Source: Sphingosinicellaceae bacterium (lineage in GTDB: Bacteria; Pseudomonadota; Alphaproteobacteria; Sphingomonadales; Sphingomonadaceae). From it: a stretch of 64,000 nucleotides of DNA. The position numbers were made by a program, and so were the translations under genes. The notes beneath the pieces were generated by a model that ran no database searches, was not told the DNA's origin, and saw only the letters and a program-made list of their open reading frames with translations. This document shows, piece after piece, positions 44,799-54,394 of this stretch (within the stretch, counting starts at the first letter, position 1; each line of letters opens with the position of its first letter). The stretch covers positions 744,001-808,000 of the forward strand of contig CP079108.1 of assembly GCA_019285715.1 (NCBI GenBank), given 5' to 3'.

Positions 44799-45671
44799 AT
44801 GTCCGACGCCGCCTATACGCCGCCGCGAGTTTGGGAATGGACCAAGGCCAACGGCGGGCGCTTCGCGAACATCAACCGCCCGATCGCCGGCCCGACCCAC
44901 GACCAGGAGCTGCCGGTCGGCAAGCACCCCTTCCAGCTGTACTCGCTGGCAACGCCGAACGGCGTCAAGGTCGCGATCATGTTCGAGGAGCTGCTGGCGC
45001 TCGGGCATACCGGGGCCGAGTACGACGCCTGGCTGATCCGGATCATGGACGGCGACCAGTTCGGCAGCGGCTTCACGGCGGTCAATCCCAACTCCAAGAT
45101 TCCAGCGCTGGTCGATCACAGCACGCCGGTGCCGACCCGAATCTTCGAATCCGGGGCGATGCTGCTTTACCTTGCGGAGAAATTCGGGGCGTTCCTGCCG
45201 TCGGACCATGCGCAGCGCACCGAGTGCCTGTCGTGGCTGTTCTGGCAGATGGGCAGCGCGCCCTACCTTGGCGGCGGCTTCGGGCACTTCTACGCCTACG
45301 CACCCGAGCGGATCGAATATTGCATCGACCGCTTCACGATGGAGGCCAAGCGCCAGCTCGACGTGCTGGACCGCCGCCTTGCGGAGAACGAGTACATGGC
45401 AGGCGACGCCTACTCGATCGCCGATATCGCGATCTGGCCGTGGTACGGGGCCGTCATCCAGAACACCATCTACGACGCGGCGGAGTTCCTCGATGCCGCC
45501 AGCTACGTCAATCTCGGCCGCTGGACCCGGCAGATCGGCGAACGTCCCGCGGTCAAGCGCGGCTGGCTGGTCAACCGCATGTTCGGCCCGCCCGAGGTCC
45601 AGCTTCACGAGCGCCACGACGCCGGCGACTTCGAGACGCAGACACAGGACAAGCTCGTGCCCCAAGGCTGA
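44799..45671 (+). CDS. yghU: Glutathione S-transferase family protein, YghU-type
   Basis: A 290-residue YghU/YfcG-type disulfide-bond oxidoreductase. It has a long N-terminal extension (YTPPRVWEWTKANGGRFANI NRPIAGPTHD), a thioredoxin-like domain (HPFQLYSLATPNGVKVAIMF, then NPNSKIPALVDHS and IFESGAMLLYLAEKFG), and a helical C-terminal domain (AGDAYSIADIAIWPWYGAV). Such enzymes bind two glutathione molecules and reduce disulfides. AAGGAGAG lies just upstream of ATG 44799, which settles the start. It stands divergent from ndvB across 287 bases, in which I see no other gene. Confidence 0.92.
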   Translation: MSDAAYTPPRVWEWTKANGGRFANINRPIAGPTHDQELPVGKHPFQLYSLATPNGVKVAIMFEELLALGHTGAEYDAWLIRIMDGDQFGSGFTAVNPNSKIPALVDHSTPVPTRIFESGAMLLYLAEKFGAFLPSDHAQRTECLSWLFWQMGSAPYLGGGFGHFYAYAPERIEYCIDRFTMEAKRQLDVLDRRLAENEYMAGDAYSIADIAIWPWYGAVIQNTIYDAAEFLDAASYVNLGRWTRQIGERPAVKRGWLVNRMFGPPEVQLHERHDAGDFETQTQDKLVPQG

Positions 45672-45685
45672 CCCAGCCCATTGGC

Positions 45686-46831
45686 CTAGCTGTGCAGGAG
45701 GCCGGTCATGGCGCGGACGTTGTTACCCGGAAAGACCGTCCGCGACACCCGCTCGGGATCGAGCCCATAGGCCTCCGCCGTAAGTCCGAGCATCAGCGCG
45801 CGCAGGTCGGTCGTCGGTCGCAGGTCGCGGTTCTGGTACAGCTGCGACGGTGCGAGGCCGGGCCACTCGGCGATCACCCGCCCGCCGCGCACCGCGCCGC
45901 CGGCGACGATCGCCAGTCCACCGGTGCCGTGGTCGGTGCCGCCGGTGCCGTTCACTGCGGCCGTTCGCCCGAACTCGGTCGCGGCGAGGACGACCGTCTT
46001 CGACCACACCGGGCCGAGACCGAGCTTCAGCGCCGCCAGCGTGTCATCGAGCTGCTTCAGTTGTGTGCCGAGCCGTCGGACTTGAGCGGAATGGGTGTCC
46101 CAGCCGTTGATCTCGATCGTCGCCAGCCGCGGGCCGGCGGGCTTTGCCAGGAAGCTTGCGGCAAGCTTGCCCAGCGCCGCCGGGGCCATGGTGCCCGGAC
46201 CGTTCGCTCCGGCGAGCATTCGCGCATCCATCGCCGCCGACCATAACGGATGCAGCTGCGGATCGGCGGAATACAGCGCCCCGACCCGGGCGAGCAGGTC
46301 GTCGCTCGCGTCGGGCAGCGCCGACGGCGCGTAGCTGGAGACCGGCGCCTTGCCCCGCAAGGCCAATGGCACGGTGGCGGCGATGGCGATTGCAGGGTCC
46401 TGCGGGACCATTCCGCCGAACCGGTTGAGCCAGCCATCCTTGAACGCAAAGGCGACGGTGCCGCCGGTTTCGAGGACGTTCTGCGCGTCGAAGTGCGAGC
46501 GCTCGCGGTACGGTGAGGCGACGGCGTGGACGAACAGCGCTTCACGACCGGCGTACATCGCGGCGGTCGCGGTCATTGCCGGGTGGAGCGCGAACAGCGT
46601 GTCGAGCTTGGTCGACTGGCCCTGCGGGTCGGCGAGTGCGCCGCGCAAGCCTGCGTACGCCGGATCCCCGACTGGCGACACCACGGACAACCCGTCCATC
46701 GCGCCGCGCAGGATGATGAAGACAAAGCGGCGGTCGGTCGGCGCGTTGGCCAGAGCGAGGTGCGGGCTCAACGCGACCATGCCGGTCAGCGCGGCGCGGC
46801 CGAGAAGTGTGCGACGGCTCAGCATGGTCAT
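45686..46831 (-). CDS. DUF1501 protein with Tat signal
   Basis: A 381-residue DUF1501 protein, related in fold to sulfatases/alkaline phosphatases. The N-terminus LSRRTLLGRAALTGMVALSP looks like a twin-arginine signal with cleavage after ALA. Internal motifs FVFIILRGAMDGLSVVSP, SHFDAQNVLETGG, INGWDTHSAQ and TEFGRTAAVNGTGGTDHGTGG are typical. The ATG overlaps the stop of the DUF1800 gene (ATGA). The two nearly always occur together and are probably exported or surface-linked; their biochemical role is not established. Confidence 0.9.
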   Translation of the reverse strand: MTMLSRRTLLGRAALTGMVALSPHLALANAPTDRRFVFIILRGAMDGLSVVSPVGDPAYAGLRGALADPQGQSTKLDTLFALHPAMTATAAMYAGREALFVHAVASPYRERSHFDAQNVLETGGTVAFAFKDGWLNRFGGMVPQDPAIAIAATVPLALRGKAPVSSYAPSALPDASDDLLARVGALYSADPQLHPLWSAAMDARMLAGANGPGTMAPAALGKLAASFLAKPAGPRLATIEINGWDTHSAQVRRLGTQLKQLDDTLAALKLGLGPVWSKTVVLAATEFGRTAAVNGTGGTDHGTGGLAIVAGGAVRGGRVIAEWPGLAPSQLYQNRDLRPTTDLRALMLGLTAEAYGLDPERVSRTVFPGNNVRAMTGLLHS

Positions 46832-48315
46832 CTCCGCATGAACTCAGGTGCGACGAGCAACAGTGCGAGCGCTTGCGCCGGTGATGCGGCGCGCGCGATC
46901 GCCGCGCTCGTTTCGGGCCTCAGCGTGCCGGGCAGAAGGCGGCGTGCGAGCATTCGGGCGTCGAGCCGGTCGCCGATCGTCGCCGCCAGCCGCTGCGCCA
47001 CCTCGACCCGGCGCAGCAGCGCATCGGGGGCCGCCCAGCTCGGGGCAGTATCGTCCCAGCCGGCCGGTGAGCGCGGTTTCCAAATCGACTGGCCAAGGTC
47101 CCTCAATTCAACCACGAACTTGAGATCCGGTGCATCGGTAACGCCGACGCCGCGCAGCGCCGACACCAGCCATTCCCAGGGTGTCTTGAACTTCGCCAGC
47201 GACCGCGACCAGATTTCGGGCGCGTCGATCAGCGTCTCATACACCCGCGACAGATCGCCCCCGGTCTTCATGTGTGTCGCCGCCAGCCGTTCGACCAGCG
47301 CCGGCGGCGGCACGTCGCCGGCGAAGTGCCGAGCCAGCTTGGTCGCGAGATGGTGCGCGGTCGCCGGATGCACCGCGAGGTCGGCGAGCATCGCGCGTCC
47401 TTGCGCGTCGCCGTCCTGCCGGTAGGTCTTGCCGAGCAAAACCCGCTCGCCGGGCTGATGCCAATCAGGCTGGAAAACGAACCCACCGTCGACGGCTGCG
47501 ATCGCGGTCGTCGGAGGCAGGAAGCCGCCGACACTCCAGCCCGTCAGCGCCCGTGCCAGTTCCTGGACATCTGCTTGAGAATAGCCGCTACCGACCCCGA
47601 GCGTATGCAGCTCGAGAATCTCGCGCGCCAAATTCTCGTTGAGGCCGACGCTCTTCGTCCTGGCCTGGCGCAGCGACGCGCGGCGTTGCACGGCGCTGTC
47701 GGGTCCGATCGACTGGATCTGGTCGAGATACGACAGCATCGCCGGATGGGTTTCTACCGCCTGCAGAAGGTCCCCGAAGCGACCGAACACATTGGGCCTG
47801 ATCGCCTCGAACTCGAGCGTGCCGGCCAGCCCGAGCATCACGACATTGTCCGCCGAAACCGCGAAGTGGTTTGCCCAGAAGTATGTCAGCCGCTCGGCGA
47901 ACGGCGCCGGCGTGGTCAGCGCCGCCAAGAGTCGCGCTCGCTCCTGTGCCTCGTAGCTATCGCGGTTGAAGTGGCGAACGTCATGCTGGAGCGGCTTGCC
48001 CGGTGTCGCCGGCTTGGCGAATGCGACTGGCATGACCGCGGCCGGGGCGGTGGATGGGGCAAGCCCCGCGTTCGCGGCACGCTTGGCCTTCATGCTCGCG
48101 GCTCGCACCTGCGTAGAATACTCGTGCCACGCCGCTGCAAGCGCGGAACTGTGGGGCGTAGCGGCGATAACTGTGGGGCGGGGGTCGAAGTGGTGCTGCT
48201 GGGCGCGGAGCCAGGCTTTCGGGTCAGCCGGCGGGGTTTCGCCAGCGCGGGCACCGAGGCCGAAGCGGTTCAGGGCGATCGCGGCGCTCACTGGTTCGGC
48301 AGGCATGCCGAACAT
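46828..48315 (-). CDS. DUF1800 protein
   Basis: A 495-residue DUF1800 protein, partner of the DUF1501 gene that follows with a 4-base overlap. Family motifs are ALNRFGLGARAGE at the start, ERLTYFWANHFAVSAD near 160, LNENLAREILELHTLGVGSGYSQADVQELARALTGW near 240, and KLARHFAGD near 335. The family is helical and of unknown biochemical function. ATG 48315 is used (MFGMPAEP); the frame is open farther upstream but that part is not conserved-looking. No clear signal peptide. Confidence 0.88.
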   Translation of the reverse strand: MFGMPAEPVSAAIALNRFGLGARAGETPPADPKAWLRAQQHHFDPRPTVIAATPHSSALAAAWHEYSTQVRAASMKAKRAANAGLAPSTAPAAVMPVAFAKPATPGKPLQHDVRHFNRDSYEAQERARLLAALTTPAPFAERLTYFWANHFAVSADNVVMLGLAGTLEFEAIRPNVFGRFGDLLQAVETHPAMLSYLDQIQSIGPDSAVQRRASLRQARTKSVGLNENLAREILELHTLGVGSGYSQADVQELARALTGWSVGGFLPPTTAIAAVDGGFVFQPDWHQPGERVLLGKTYRQDGDAQGRAMLADLAVHPATAHHLATKLARHFAGDVPPPALVERLAATHMKTGGDLSRVYETLIDAPEIWSRSLAKFKTPWEWLVSALRGVGVTDAPDLKFVVELRDLGQSIWKPRSPAGWDDTAPSWAAPDALLRRVEVAQRLAATIGDRLDARMLARRLLPGTLRPETSAAIARAASPAQALALLLVAPEFMRR

Positions 48316-48406
48316 TACGCGCGGAAGTGTTGATATCCTCTGTGTGTGCCCAGCCGATTTTTGGCTCAGCGGGTTCCGGCTCAGGCGATTTCCGGCTTGG
48401 CCATCT

Positions 48407-49132
48407 TCAACTCCGCTGTGCTGCAGCCTGTTGCGGTTTGCGCAGCCAGGAGAGCAGGAAGGGCCTGAGGAACTGTGACGTGCCATTTGGCGTCGCGATG
48501 TCGATACTTCGCGTCTGGAACTGCCGATAAATGACGACGCTCAGGATGGCCGCGTAAAAGCACCACACCGAGGCGAAGGCATAGCCTTTGACGAGATGGA
48601 CGATCGTCAGCCCGACGACGTTCAGCACGCCGTAGACCCTGACGACGCGATGGCTCGACAACAACAGCGCGCCGCACGTGGCGAGGATGTAGAGCAGCGA
48701 CACCCAGAGCACGCTGGTCATCGGGTTATGATAGGCGATCGAGTGGTGTTCGATGAATGCCTGCGTCGGAAACAGGATCACGCCGGCGATGTCAAAGGCA
48801 AAGACGACCGCCCCGACCAGCGTCAGCCCAAGGATCACCAGACGCCGCCAGCCGGGCGGCTCCATCAGCGCCACCGCCGTCGGCATCAGCAACGGCAGGA
48901 CACCGAGCGCGTAGAACGTGAACATGAAGACGACATGGTCGAGCGCGAAAATGCCGATCCTGCCCTCCAAGGCGAACCAGACCAGGCCTTCGGAAAACTG
49001 GTGCGCCGCGAACAGCAACGGGACCGCGGCAAAGAGCAGGGCACGCGGCTCGCGGACATGGCGCAGCGTCGCCACTCCGATGATCCCGAGCCCGCCGGCG
49101 GCGATGAAGCTGGCGGTGGCCGAAAAGCACAT
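48407..49132 (-). CDS. Multi-pass membrane protein, DUF6629-like
   Basis: A 241-residue membrane protein with about seven helices. The start MCFSATASFIAAGGLGIIG, then FAAVPLLFAAHQFSEGLVWF, is the recognisable family pattern (DUF6629 type). HHSIAYHNPMTS and a C-terminal basic tail follow. ATG 49130-49132 is chosen because the family starts at MCFSA; the longer frame upstream encodes unconserved residues. The function is unknown. It lies 91 bases before the DUF1800 start on the same strand and may have its own promoter in the 194-base region shared with the thioesterase gene. Confidence 0.7.
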   Translation of the reverse strand: MCFSATASFIAAGGLGIIGVATLRHVREPRALLFAAVPLLFAAHQFSEGLVWFALEGRIGIFALDHVVFMFTFYALGVLPLLMPTAVALMEPPGWRRLVILGLTLVGAVVFAFDIAGVILFPTQAFIEHHSIAYHNPMTSVLWVSLLYILATCGALLLSSHRVVRVYGVLNVVGLTIVHLVKGYAFASVWCFYAAILSVVIYRQFQTRSIDIATPNGTSQFLRPFLLSWLRKPQQAAAQRS

Positions 49133-49326
49133 TCGCAACGCCCCCGGGCTATGGCCGTACAACCCTGTGCCGTGCGCCCCCTCGCATAGCCAGCGCAATC
49201 GCATGGTCGATACGGTGTGGCCCGCGCCTGCCGGCAGAGGCGATGTTCGACTATTTACCCGCCACAAACTGCCGCCGGATATATTTGCGCGCTTGTCATT
49301 CCGCGAGGCCCGGTCAGAGTGGCGTC

Positions 49327-49728
49327 ATGTCCGACTATGCACACTACGATCACGTCGTCGCTATCGAAGCGGCCGACATCGACTTCATGGGGCATGTCAA
49401 CAATGCCAGCTACCTGAAGTGGATTCAGGCCGCCGTCATCGCACACTGGCAGCGGTTCGCACCCGCCGAGGCCGTCGCCGATCACCTGTGGGTCGCGCTC
49501 AAGCACGAGATCACCTACCGCAAGCCGACGTTCCTCGACGACGACGTGATCGCGACCGTGGTGCTGGAAAAGATCCACGGCGCCCGCGCGTTCTACGAAA
49601 CCATCATCAAGCGCGGCGAGGTCGTCCTCGCCGAGGCCAAGTCGAGTTGGTGCTGCCTCGACGCGCAATCACTGCGCCCGGCGCGCCTTGCCAGCAGCGT
49701 CATCGAGCGGTTTCTCGGCAAAGCCTGA
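49327..49728 (+). CDS. Acyl-CoA thioesterase, 4HBT hotdog fold
   Basis: A 133-residue single-domain hotdog protein. The signature DFMGHVNNASYLKWIQAA contains the likely catalytic Asp19 of 4-hydroxybenzoyl-CoA-thioesterase-like enzymes. KHEITYRKPTFLDDDVIATV and YETIIKRGEVVLAEAKSSWC complete the fold. It should hydrolyse an acyl-CoA in the cytoplasm. The start at 49327 (MSDYAHYDH) fits family length; the open frame upstream adds 28 non-family residues. It is followed after 90 bases by the E2-type acyltransferase gene on the same strand. Confidence 0.88.
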   Translation: MSDYAHYDHVVAIEAADIDFMGHVNNASYLKWIQAAVIAHWQRFAPAEAVADHLWVALKHEITYRKPTFLDDDVIATVVLEKIHGARAFYETIIKRGEVVLAEAKSSWCCLDAQSLRPARLASSVIERFLGKA

Positions 49729-49818
49729 GGCGGGGGCGGCAACCCGGTTCCAAATGGTTGCGGCGGGCTAGCACTTTCCTGAGTTTACCGCCGACAGCTG
49801 GCTACGCTTAGTGGCCGG

Positions 49819-50586
49819 ATGAACCCCCCTTCCGAACTCGACCCCAAAGCAGACGCTGCCGAACTCCTGGCCGAGCGGCTCGAACGCCTCGGCCTGCCGC
49901 GGGGCAGCTACACGGTCAAACCCCTCGACCGCCTGCGCAAGTTCATCGCCCAGCGGATGACCGACAGCGCCCGCGACATCCCGCACTTCCCGCTGTCGAT
50001 GGACATCGGCCTCGACGCGCTGATGGCGGCGCGCGCGAAGCACAACGTCGGTGATATGCCGAAGCTGTCAGTCAACGACCTGGTCGTCAAGGCGGCGGCG
50101 CTGGCGCTGGTCGACGTCCCCGAAGTCAACGTCAGCTATACCCCCGACGGCATGCTCCAGCACGCCCATGCCGACGTCGCGGTGGCCGTCGCGGTCAAGG
50201 GCGGCCTGACGACTCCGATCGTCCGCTCCGCCGACACCAAGCCCGTCGCCGCGATCGCTGCCGAACTCCGCGATCTTGCCGCGCGCGCCGCCAAGTTCCG
50301 GCTCCAGCCCGACGAATACACCGGCGGCACGTTCACCGTATCCAACCTCGGCATGTTCGGGGTGACGAGTTTCGGCTCGATCCTCAATCCACCGCAGGCG
50401 GCGATCCTGTCGGTCGGTGCCGGGCGGCGGCGGCCGGTGTTGGTCGACGGCGGGCTTGCCGAGGAGCAATTCATGACCGTCACCCTGACCTGTGATCATC
50501 GCGCCCTCGACGGCGCGACCGGCGCGCGGTGGCTGCAGGCGTTCCGTGCTCTGGTCGAAGCGCCCGATCGTCTGCTCGCCGACTAA
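49819..50586 (+). CDS. Stand-alone 2-oxoacid dehydrogenase acyltransferase catalytic domain (E2 without lipoyl domain)
   Basis: A 255-residue protein that consists almost only of the E2 catalytic domain. RLRKFIAQRMTDSARDIPHF near 43, PKLSVNDLVVKAAALAL, GGLTTPIVRSAD and FTVSNLGMFGVTSFGSILNPPQAA match the family. The active-site motif is DHRALDGATGARWL (His about 227, Asp about 231). The lipoyl domain and peripheral-subunit-binding domain that precede this domain in normal dihydrolipoamide acyltransferases are absent; only about 40 residues lie in front. No E1 or E3 gene is nearby. It may act as a free acyltransferase or join a complex encoded elsewhere. Confidence 0.85.
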   Translation: MNPPSELDPKADAAELLAERLERLGLPRGSYTVKPLDRLRKFIAQRMTDSARDIPHFPLSMDIGLDALMAARAKHNVGDMPKLSVNDLVVKAAALALVDVPEVNVSYTPDGMLQHAHADVAVAVAVKGGLTTPIVRSADTKPVAAIAAELRDLAARAAKFRLQPDEYTGGTFTVSNLGMFGVTSFGSILNPPQAAILSVGAGRRRPVLVDGGLAEEQFMTVTLTCDHRALDGATGARWLQAFRALVEAPDRLLAD

Positions 50587-50849
50587 TTTGCCGACGGACC
50601 TTGGCCAGCGGTTTGTGCTGCGTCGCCTCGACGGAATGCGCTGGTTAGAAGCGATGGGAGCGCTCGCGTCCGCCCTCAGGACGTGTCTCCGCTTAGCAAC
50701 ACAGCGCGCCGTTCTTGCGGTTTCGAGAGTTCCGACGGCGGGTCGGGCGCGCGTGTCACCATCTCGCAATACGCGTGTCATGACTCCGTAATGTGTGCCC
50801 GCCATGGCCCCGGTGCGCCCAGCTCAGGGCAGAATCAAAGGCCGGGAAA

Positions 50850-53171
50850 ATGCAGCTGAAACATCTCTATCTGCTCGGCAGCGCCGCGCTGTGCACCGTA
50901 TTGCCGTTCCGTACCCTGGCGGCCGACTTGGCTGCCGCCGACGCAGCCAGCGACGCAGCCGCCGCGACCGACGACACCAGCGCCGACATCGTCGTGCTCG
51001 GCTTCGGCCAGAGCCGCCAGGTCCAGTCGGTGACCAGCGACGACATCGCCCGGCTCACTCCCGGCACCAGCCCCATCAAGGCGATCGAGAAGCTGCCCGG
51101 CGTCAACTTCCAGTCGGCCGATGCCTTCGGTGCCTATGAATGGTCGGCGCGGATCTCGCTGCGCGGCTTCAACCAGAACCAGCTCGGCTTCACTCTCGAC
51201 GACGTGCCGCTCGGCGACATGAGCTACGGCAACTACAACGGCCTGCACATCAGCCGCGCCCTGATCTCCGAAAACCTCGGCAGCGTCGAGGTCGCGCAAG
51301 GTTCGGGTGCGCTCGGTACCGCCTCGACCAGCAACCTCGGCGGCACTCTGCAGTTCCATTCGCGCGCGCCGTCCGAGACCTTCGATATCGTTGGTTCGGG
51401 TACCTACGGCAGCGACTCTACCTACCGCGGCTTTGTCCGCGTCGACAGCGGCGACATCACCGGCAACGGCCTGCGCGGCTACCTCAGCTACGGTTATCTG
51501 AAGACCGACAAGTGGAAGGGCTACGGCGAGCAGAAGCAGCACCAGGTCAACGCCAAGCTCGTCCAGGATTTCGGCGACCGCGGCTCGATCACCGGTTTCT
51601 TCAACTTCTCCGATCGCCGCGAGCAGGATTACCAGGACCTCAGCCTCGATATCATCAACCGGCTCGGCTACAACAACGACAACATTTCCAACAACTTCCC
51701 GCTCGCGCAGCAGTTGGCGCAGGTGTACGACAATCAGGTTGCAACGGCGGGCGGCAAGCCGTTGCCGTACCCGACTGCGGGCATTGCGTTTCCGGCACCC
51801 TACAAGACCGTCGACGACGTCTATTACGACGCCGGCGGCCTGCGTAAGGACTATCTGACCGGTGCCACGATCGACGCGCACCTGACCGACCGGCTCGAGT
51901 TCAAGCTGACCGGCTATTACCACGACAACAAGGGCCAGGGCGTCTGGTACCTGCCTTACCAGCCGACGCCCGGCGGTTCGTCGCTGTCAGTGCGGACCAC
52001 CGAGTACGGCATCCGGCGCGGCGGCACGATCGCCCGCCTGTCCTACGACACCGGCGCCAACCACCTTGATGTCGGCGGCTGGTACGAGTCCAACACGTTC
52101 CGACAGGCACGCCGCTTCTACGGTCTTGCGAACCAGGCGACCCCATCGCGCCCGACGCTGCAGTTCAACACCGACCCGTTCTTCACACAGTTCGACGTCA
52201 AGTTCGATACCGAGACGATGATGTACTACGTCTCCGACAAGCTCGATCTCGGCGACAGGCTCACGGTGACTGGCGGCTGGAAGGGCTACAAGGTCATCAA
52301 CTCGGCGCATCCCATCGTCAACACCGGCGGGCTGGCCACGGGCAAGATCGATGCGACCGACTGGTTCCTGCCGCAGGCGGGCGTGCTGTTCCGCGTCACC
52401 GATCACGCCGAACTGTTCGGCAATTTCACCCAGAACATGCGCGCCTTCGTCTCGGCGGCGACCTCGGGACCGTTCGCGGCGACACAGTTCGCCTTCGACA
52501 CCGTCGGCGGTAACCTCAAGCCAGAGCGCTCGAACACCTACGAGGCCGGCGGCCGTATCCGCAGCGGCGGCTTCCAGGCGTCGATCGCGGGATATTACGT
52601 CGACTTCAAGAACCGCCTGCTCAACATCCCGATCGGCAACGGCCCCCAGGGGCTGGCGACCGGGCTGGCGAACGTCGGCGCGGTCCGGACCTACGGCGCC
52701 GAAGTCAGCGCCACCTACCGCATCGCCAAGCCGCTCTCGCTCTATGCCTCGTACGCGTACAACCACTCTAAATATAAGGACAATGTCGTCGACGTGAACG
52801 GCAACGTCCAGCTGACGGGCGGCAAGTTCGTCGTCGACTCGCCCGAGCACATGCTCAAGGGCGAGATCGCCTACGACGACGACACGTTCCTCGCCCGGGT
52901 CGGTGCCGACTACATGTCGAAGCGCTACTTCACCTACAGCAACGACGAGTCCGTGCCTGGTCGGGTTACCCTCGATGCCAGCATCGGCTACCGCATCCAT
53001 GGCCACGGCTTCATCAACGGCGTGTCGATCGAGGGCAACGTCACCAACCTGACCGACAAGCGCTATGTCTCGACGATCGGTTCGAACGGCTACACCTTCA
53101 GCGGAGATAGCCAGACGCTACTGGCGGCTGCACCGCGCCAGTGGTTCGTCACGTTGAAGCGCGGGTTCTAA
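50850..53171 (+). CDS. TonB-dependent outer-membrane receptor
   Basis: A 773-residue receptor with a signal peptide (YLLGSAALCTVLPFRTLAADL), TonB-box-like ADIVVLGFGQ near residue 48, plug domain (AIEKLPGVNFQSADAFGAYE, RISLRGFNQNQLGFTLDDVP) and a barrel ending PRQWFVTLKRGF. The ATG at 50850 directly follows GGGAAA; codons upstream are not signal-peptide-like. It stands alone: the next plus-strand gene starts 263 bases later. Nothing nearby hints at the ligand. It is the least similar in its plug to the other three receptors of the window. Confidence 0.92.
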   Translation: MQLKHLYLLGSAALCTVLPFRTLAADLAAADAASDAAAATDDTSADIVVLGFGQSRQVQSVTSDDIARLTPGTSPIKAIEKLPGVNFQSADAFGAYEWSARISLRGFNQNQLGFTLDDVPLGDMSYGNYNGLHISRALISENLGSVEVAQGSGALGTASTSNLGGTLQFHSRAPSETFDIVGSGTYGSDSTYRGFVRVDSGDITGNGLRGYLSYGYLKTDKWKGYGEQKQHQVNAKLVQDFGDRGSITGFFNFSDRREQDYQDLSLDIINRLGYNNDNISNNFPLAQQLAQVYDNQVATAGGKPLPYPTAGIAFPAPYKTVDDVYYDAGGLRKDYLTGATIDAHLTDRLEFKLTGYYHDNKGQGVWYLPYQPTPGGSSLSVRTTEYGIRRGGTIARLSYDTGANHLDVGGWYESNTFRQARRFYGLANQATPSRPTLQFNTDPFFTQFDVKFDTETMMYYVSDKLDLGDRLTVTGGWKGYKVINSAHPIVNTGGLATGKIDATDWFLPQAGVLFRVTDHAELFGNFTQNMRAFVSAATSGPFAATQFAFDTVGGNLKPERSNTYEAGGRIRSGGFQASIAGYYVDFKNRLLNIPIGNGPQGLATGLANVGAVRTYGAEVSATYRIAKPLSLYASYAYNHSKYKDNVVDVNGNVQLTGGKFVVDSPEHMLKGEIAYDDDTFLARVGADYMSKRYFTYSNDESVPGRVTLDASIGYRIHGHGFINGVSIEGNVTNLTDKRYVSTIGSNGYTFSGDSQTLLAAAPRQWFVTLKRGF

Positions 53172-53297
53172 AGATCAGCTCTGTTCAGAACAGTGGCACA
53201 GGCGCGGGCATTCGCTGAACGCAGTTCATGTTCCTGTGCTACTGGTCTGGGCATCCTCGCTCATATTGCCATTGCGGCAACTGATCTGACTGACCAC

Positions 53298-53321
53298 ATC
53301 CGCCTCGGCAGCGAGGCGGAT
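53298..53321. terminator. Hairpin downstream of the receptor gene, possible terminator
   Basis: ATCCGCCTCG (53298-53307) pairs perfectly with CGAGGCGGAT (53312-53321) around a GCAG loop. It lies 127 bases after the receptor stop. No T run follows, so intrinsic termination is uncertain. Confidence 0.4.
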
Positions 53322-53434
53322 ATGGGCAGCATCGACCGACGCGCCGGCAGTCGCTGGAACTTGGAGTCGGTCAGATTTGGCCATACACGGCGGCATGCTG
53401 CTCCATTGGCTTCGGCTTCGGTCGGATCGCACAG

Positions 53435-54277
53435 GTGATCAAATTGCCTGAGGCGGCAGAGCTTGTCGCCAGCTTCGTCCGCCGCAGGCTTGCCCGATTT
53501 CCGCAGCGTCCGCAGCTTGTCGGTCTGTGCGGCGCCCAGGGCAGTGGCAAGACGACGTTGGCGGCCGTCCTTGCCGCGCGTTTCAATCAGGCCGGCTGCC
53601 GAACCGTGGTGCTCTCACTCGACGACCTGTATCTCGGTGCCGCGGAGCGGCGGCTGCTGGCCCGCGAGGTTCATCCGATGTTCGCCGTGCGCGGCGTCCC
53701 CGGCACGCACGACGTCGACCTCGGGACAAGCCTGATCGAGCGCTTGCAGCGTCCCGGATCAGTGAGATTGCCGCAGTTCGACAAGGCAACCGACGATCGC
53801 GCGCCCGAAAGTACCTGGCCGGTCGTCGAGGCACCCGCCGATTTGATCCTGTTCGAGGGCTGGTGCGTCAGTGCTCGCCCGCAGCAGGCTGCAGAATTGA
53901 CCAAGCCGATCAATGCGCTCGAGGCCACGCGTGACTCCGCGGGGGTATGGCGAGGCTATGTCAACGAGGCGCTTACCGGCCCGTATCAACGGCTGTTCGC
54001 TCCCATCGACCTGCTGGTTTTCCTTGCCGCGCCGAGCTTCGAGATTGTGCGCCAGTGGCGGGGGCAGCAGGAAGATGACCTGCGCAAGCGATCACGAGTG
54101 GGCGCGACAGGCCTGATGAATCCCGAGCAAATCGATGCGTTCATTCAGCACTACGAGCGGCTAACGCGCCATATCCTCGCAGAAATGCCGAGCTACGCCG
54201 ATCATGTCTTGTGCCTGGATGAGAGCCGCAATGTCGTTGCCGCACCCAATGGGGGCGACTGGCCCGCGCTGACGTAA
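53435..54277 (+). CDS. P-loop kinase, D-glycerate 3-kinase-like
   Basis: A 280-residue P-loop protein of the phosphoribulokinase/uridine-kinase-like group that includes plant-type D-glycerate 3-kinase and yeast Tda10. Walker A is GAQGSGKTT (33-41). VVLSLDDLYLG near 59, HPMFAVRGVPGTHD near 81, LILFEGWCVSARP near 137 and QWRGQQEDDLRKRSR near 208 are family blocks. It probably phosphorylates D-glycerate in the cytoplasm. The start is a GTG at 53435 without a strong Shine-Dalgarno. It lies 118 bases before the MarR-type regulator on the same strand. Confidence 0.82.
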   Translation: MIKLPEAAELVASFVRRRLARFPQRPQLVGLCGAQGSGKTTLAAVLAARFNQAGCRTVVLSLDDLYLGAAERRLLAREVHPMFAVRGVPGTHDVDLGTSLIERLQRPGSVRLPQFDKATDDRAPESTWPVVEAPADLILFEGWCVSARPQQAAELTKPINALEATRDSAGVWRGYVNEALTGPYQRLFAPIDLLVFLAAPSFEIVRQWRGQQEDDLRKRSRVGATGLMNPEQIDAFIQHYERLTRHILAEMPSYADHVLCLDESRNVVAAPNGGDWPALT

Positions 54278-54394
54278 CAATCTACACGTCGCTGGGCATT
54301 GCGGCGCAAGACCTTGCTACTGCGGCTCGCGTTCTCGACCGCGCTCGTCGGCCGAGCGCCGGGCGCGCGGCCAAGTTTTGCAGGGGAGCGGACG

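Noticed and set aside
53193-53438. Small plus-strand frame after the receptor at 50850
   Set aside because: It has no family motif and spans the 53298 hairpin; probably non-coding.
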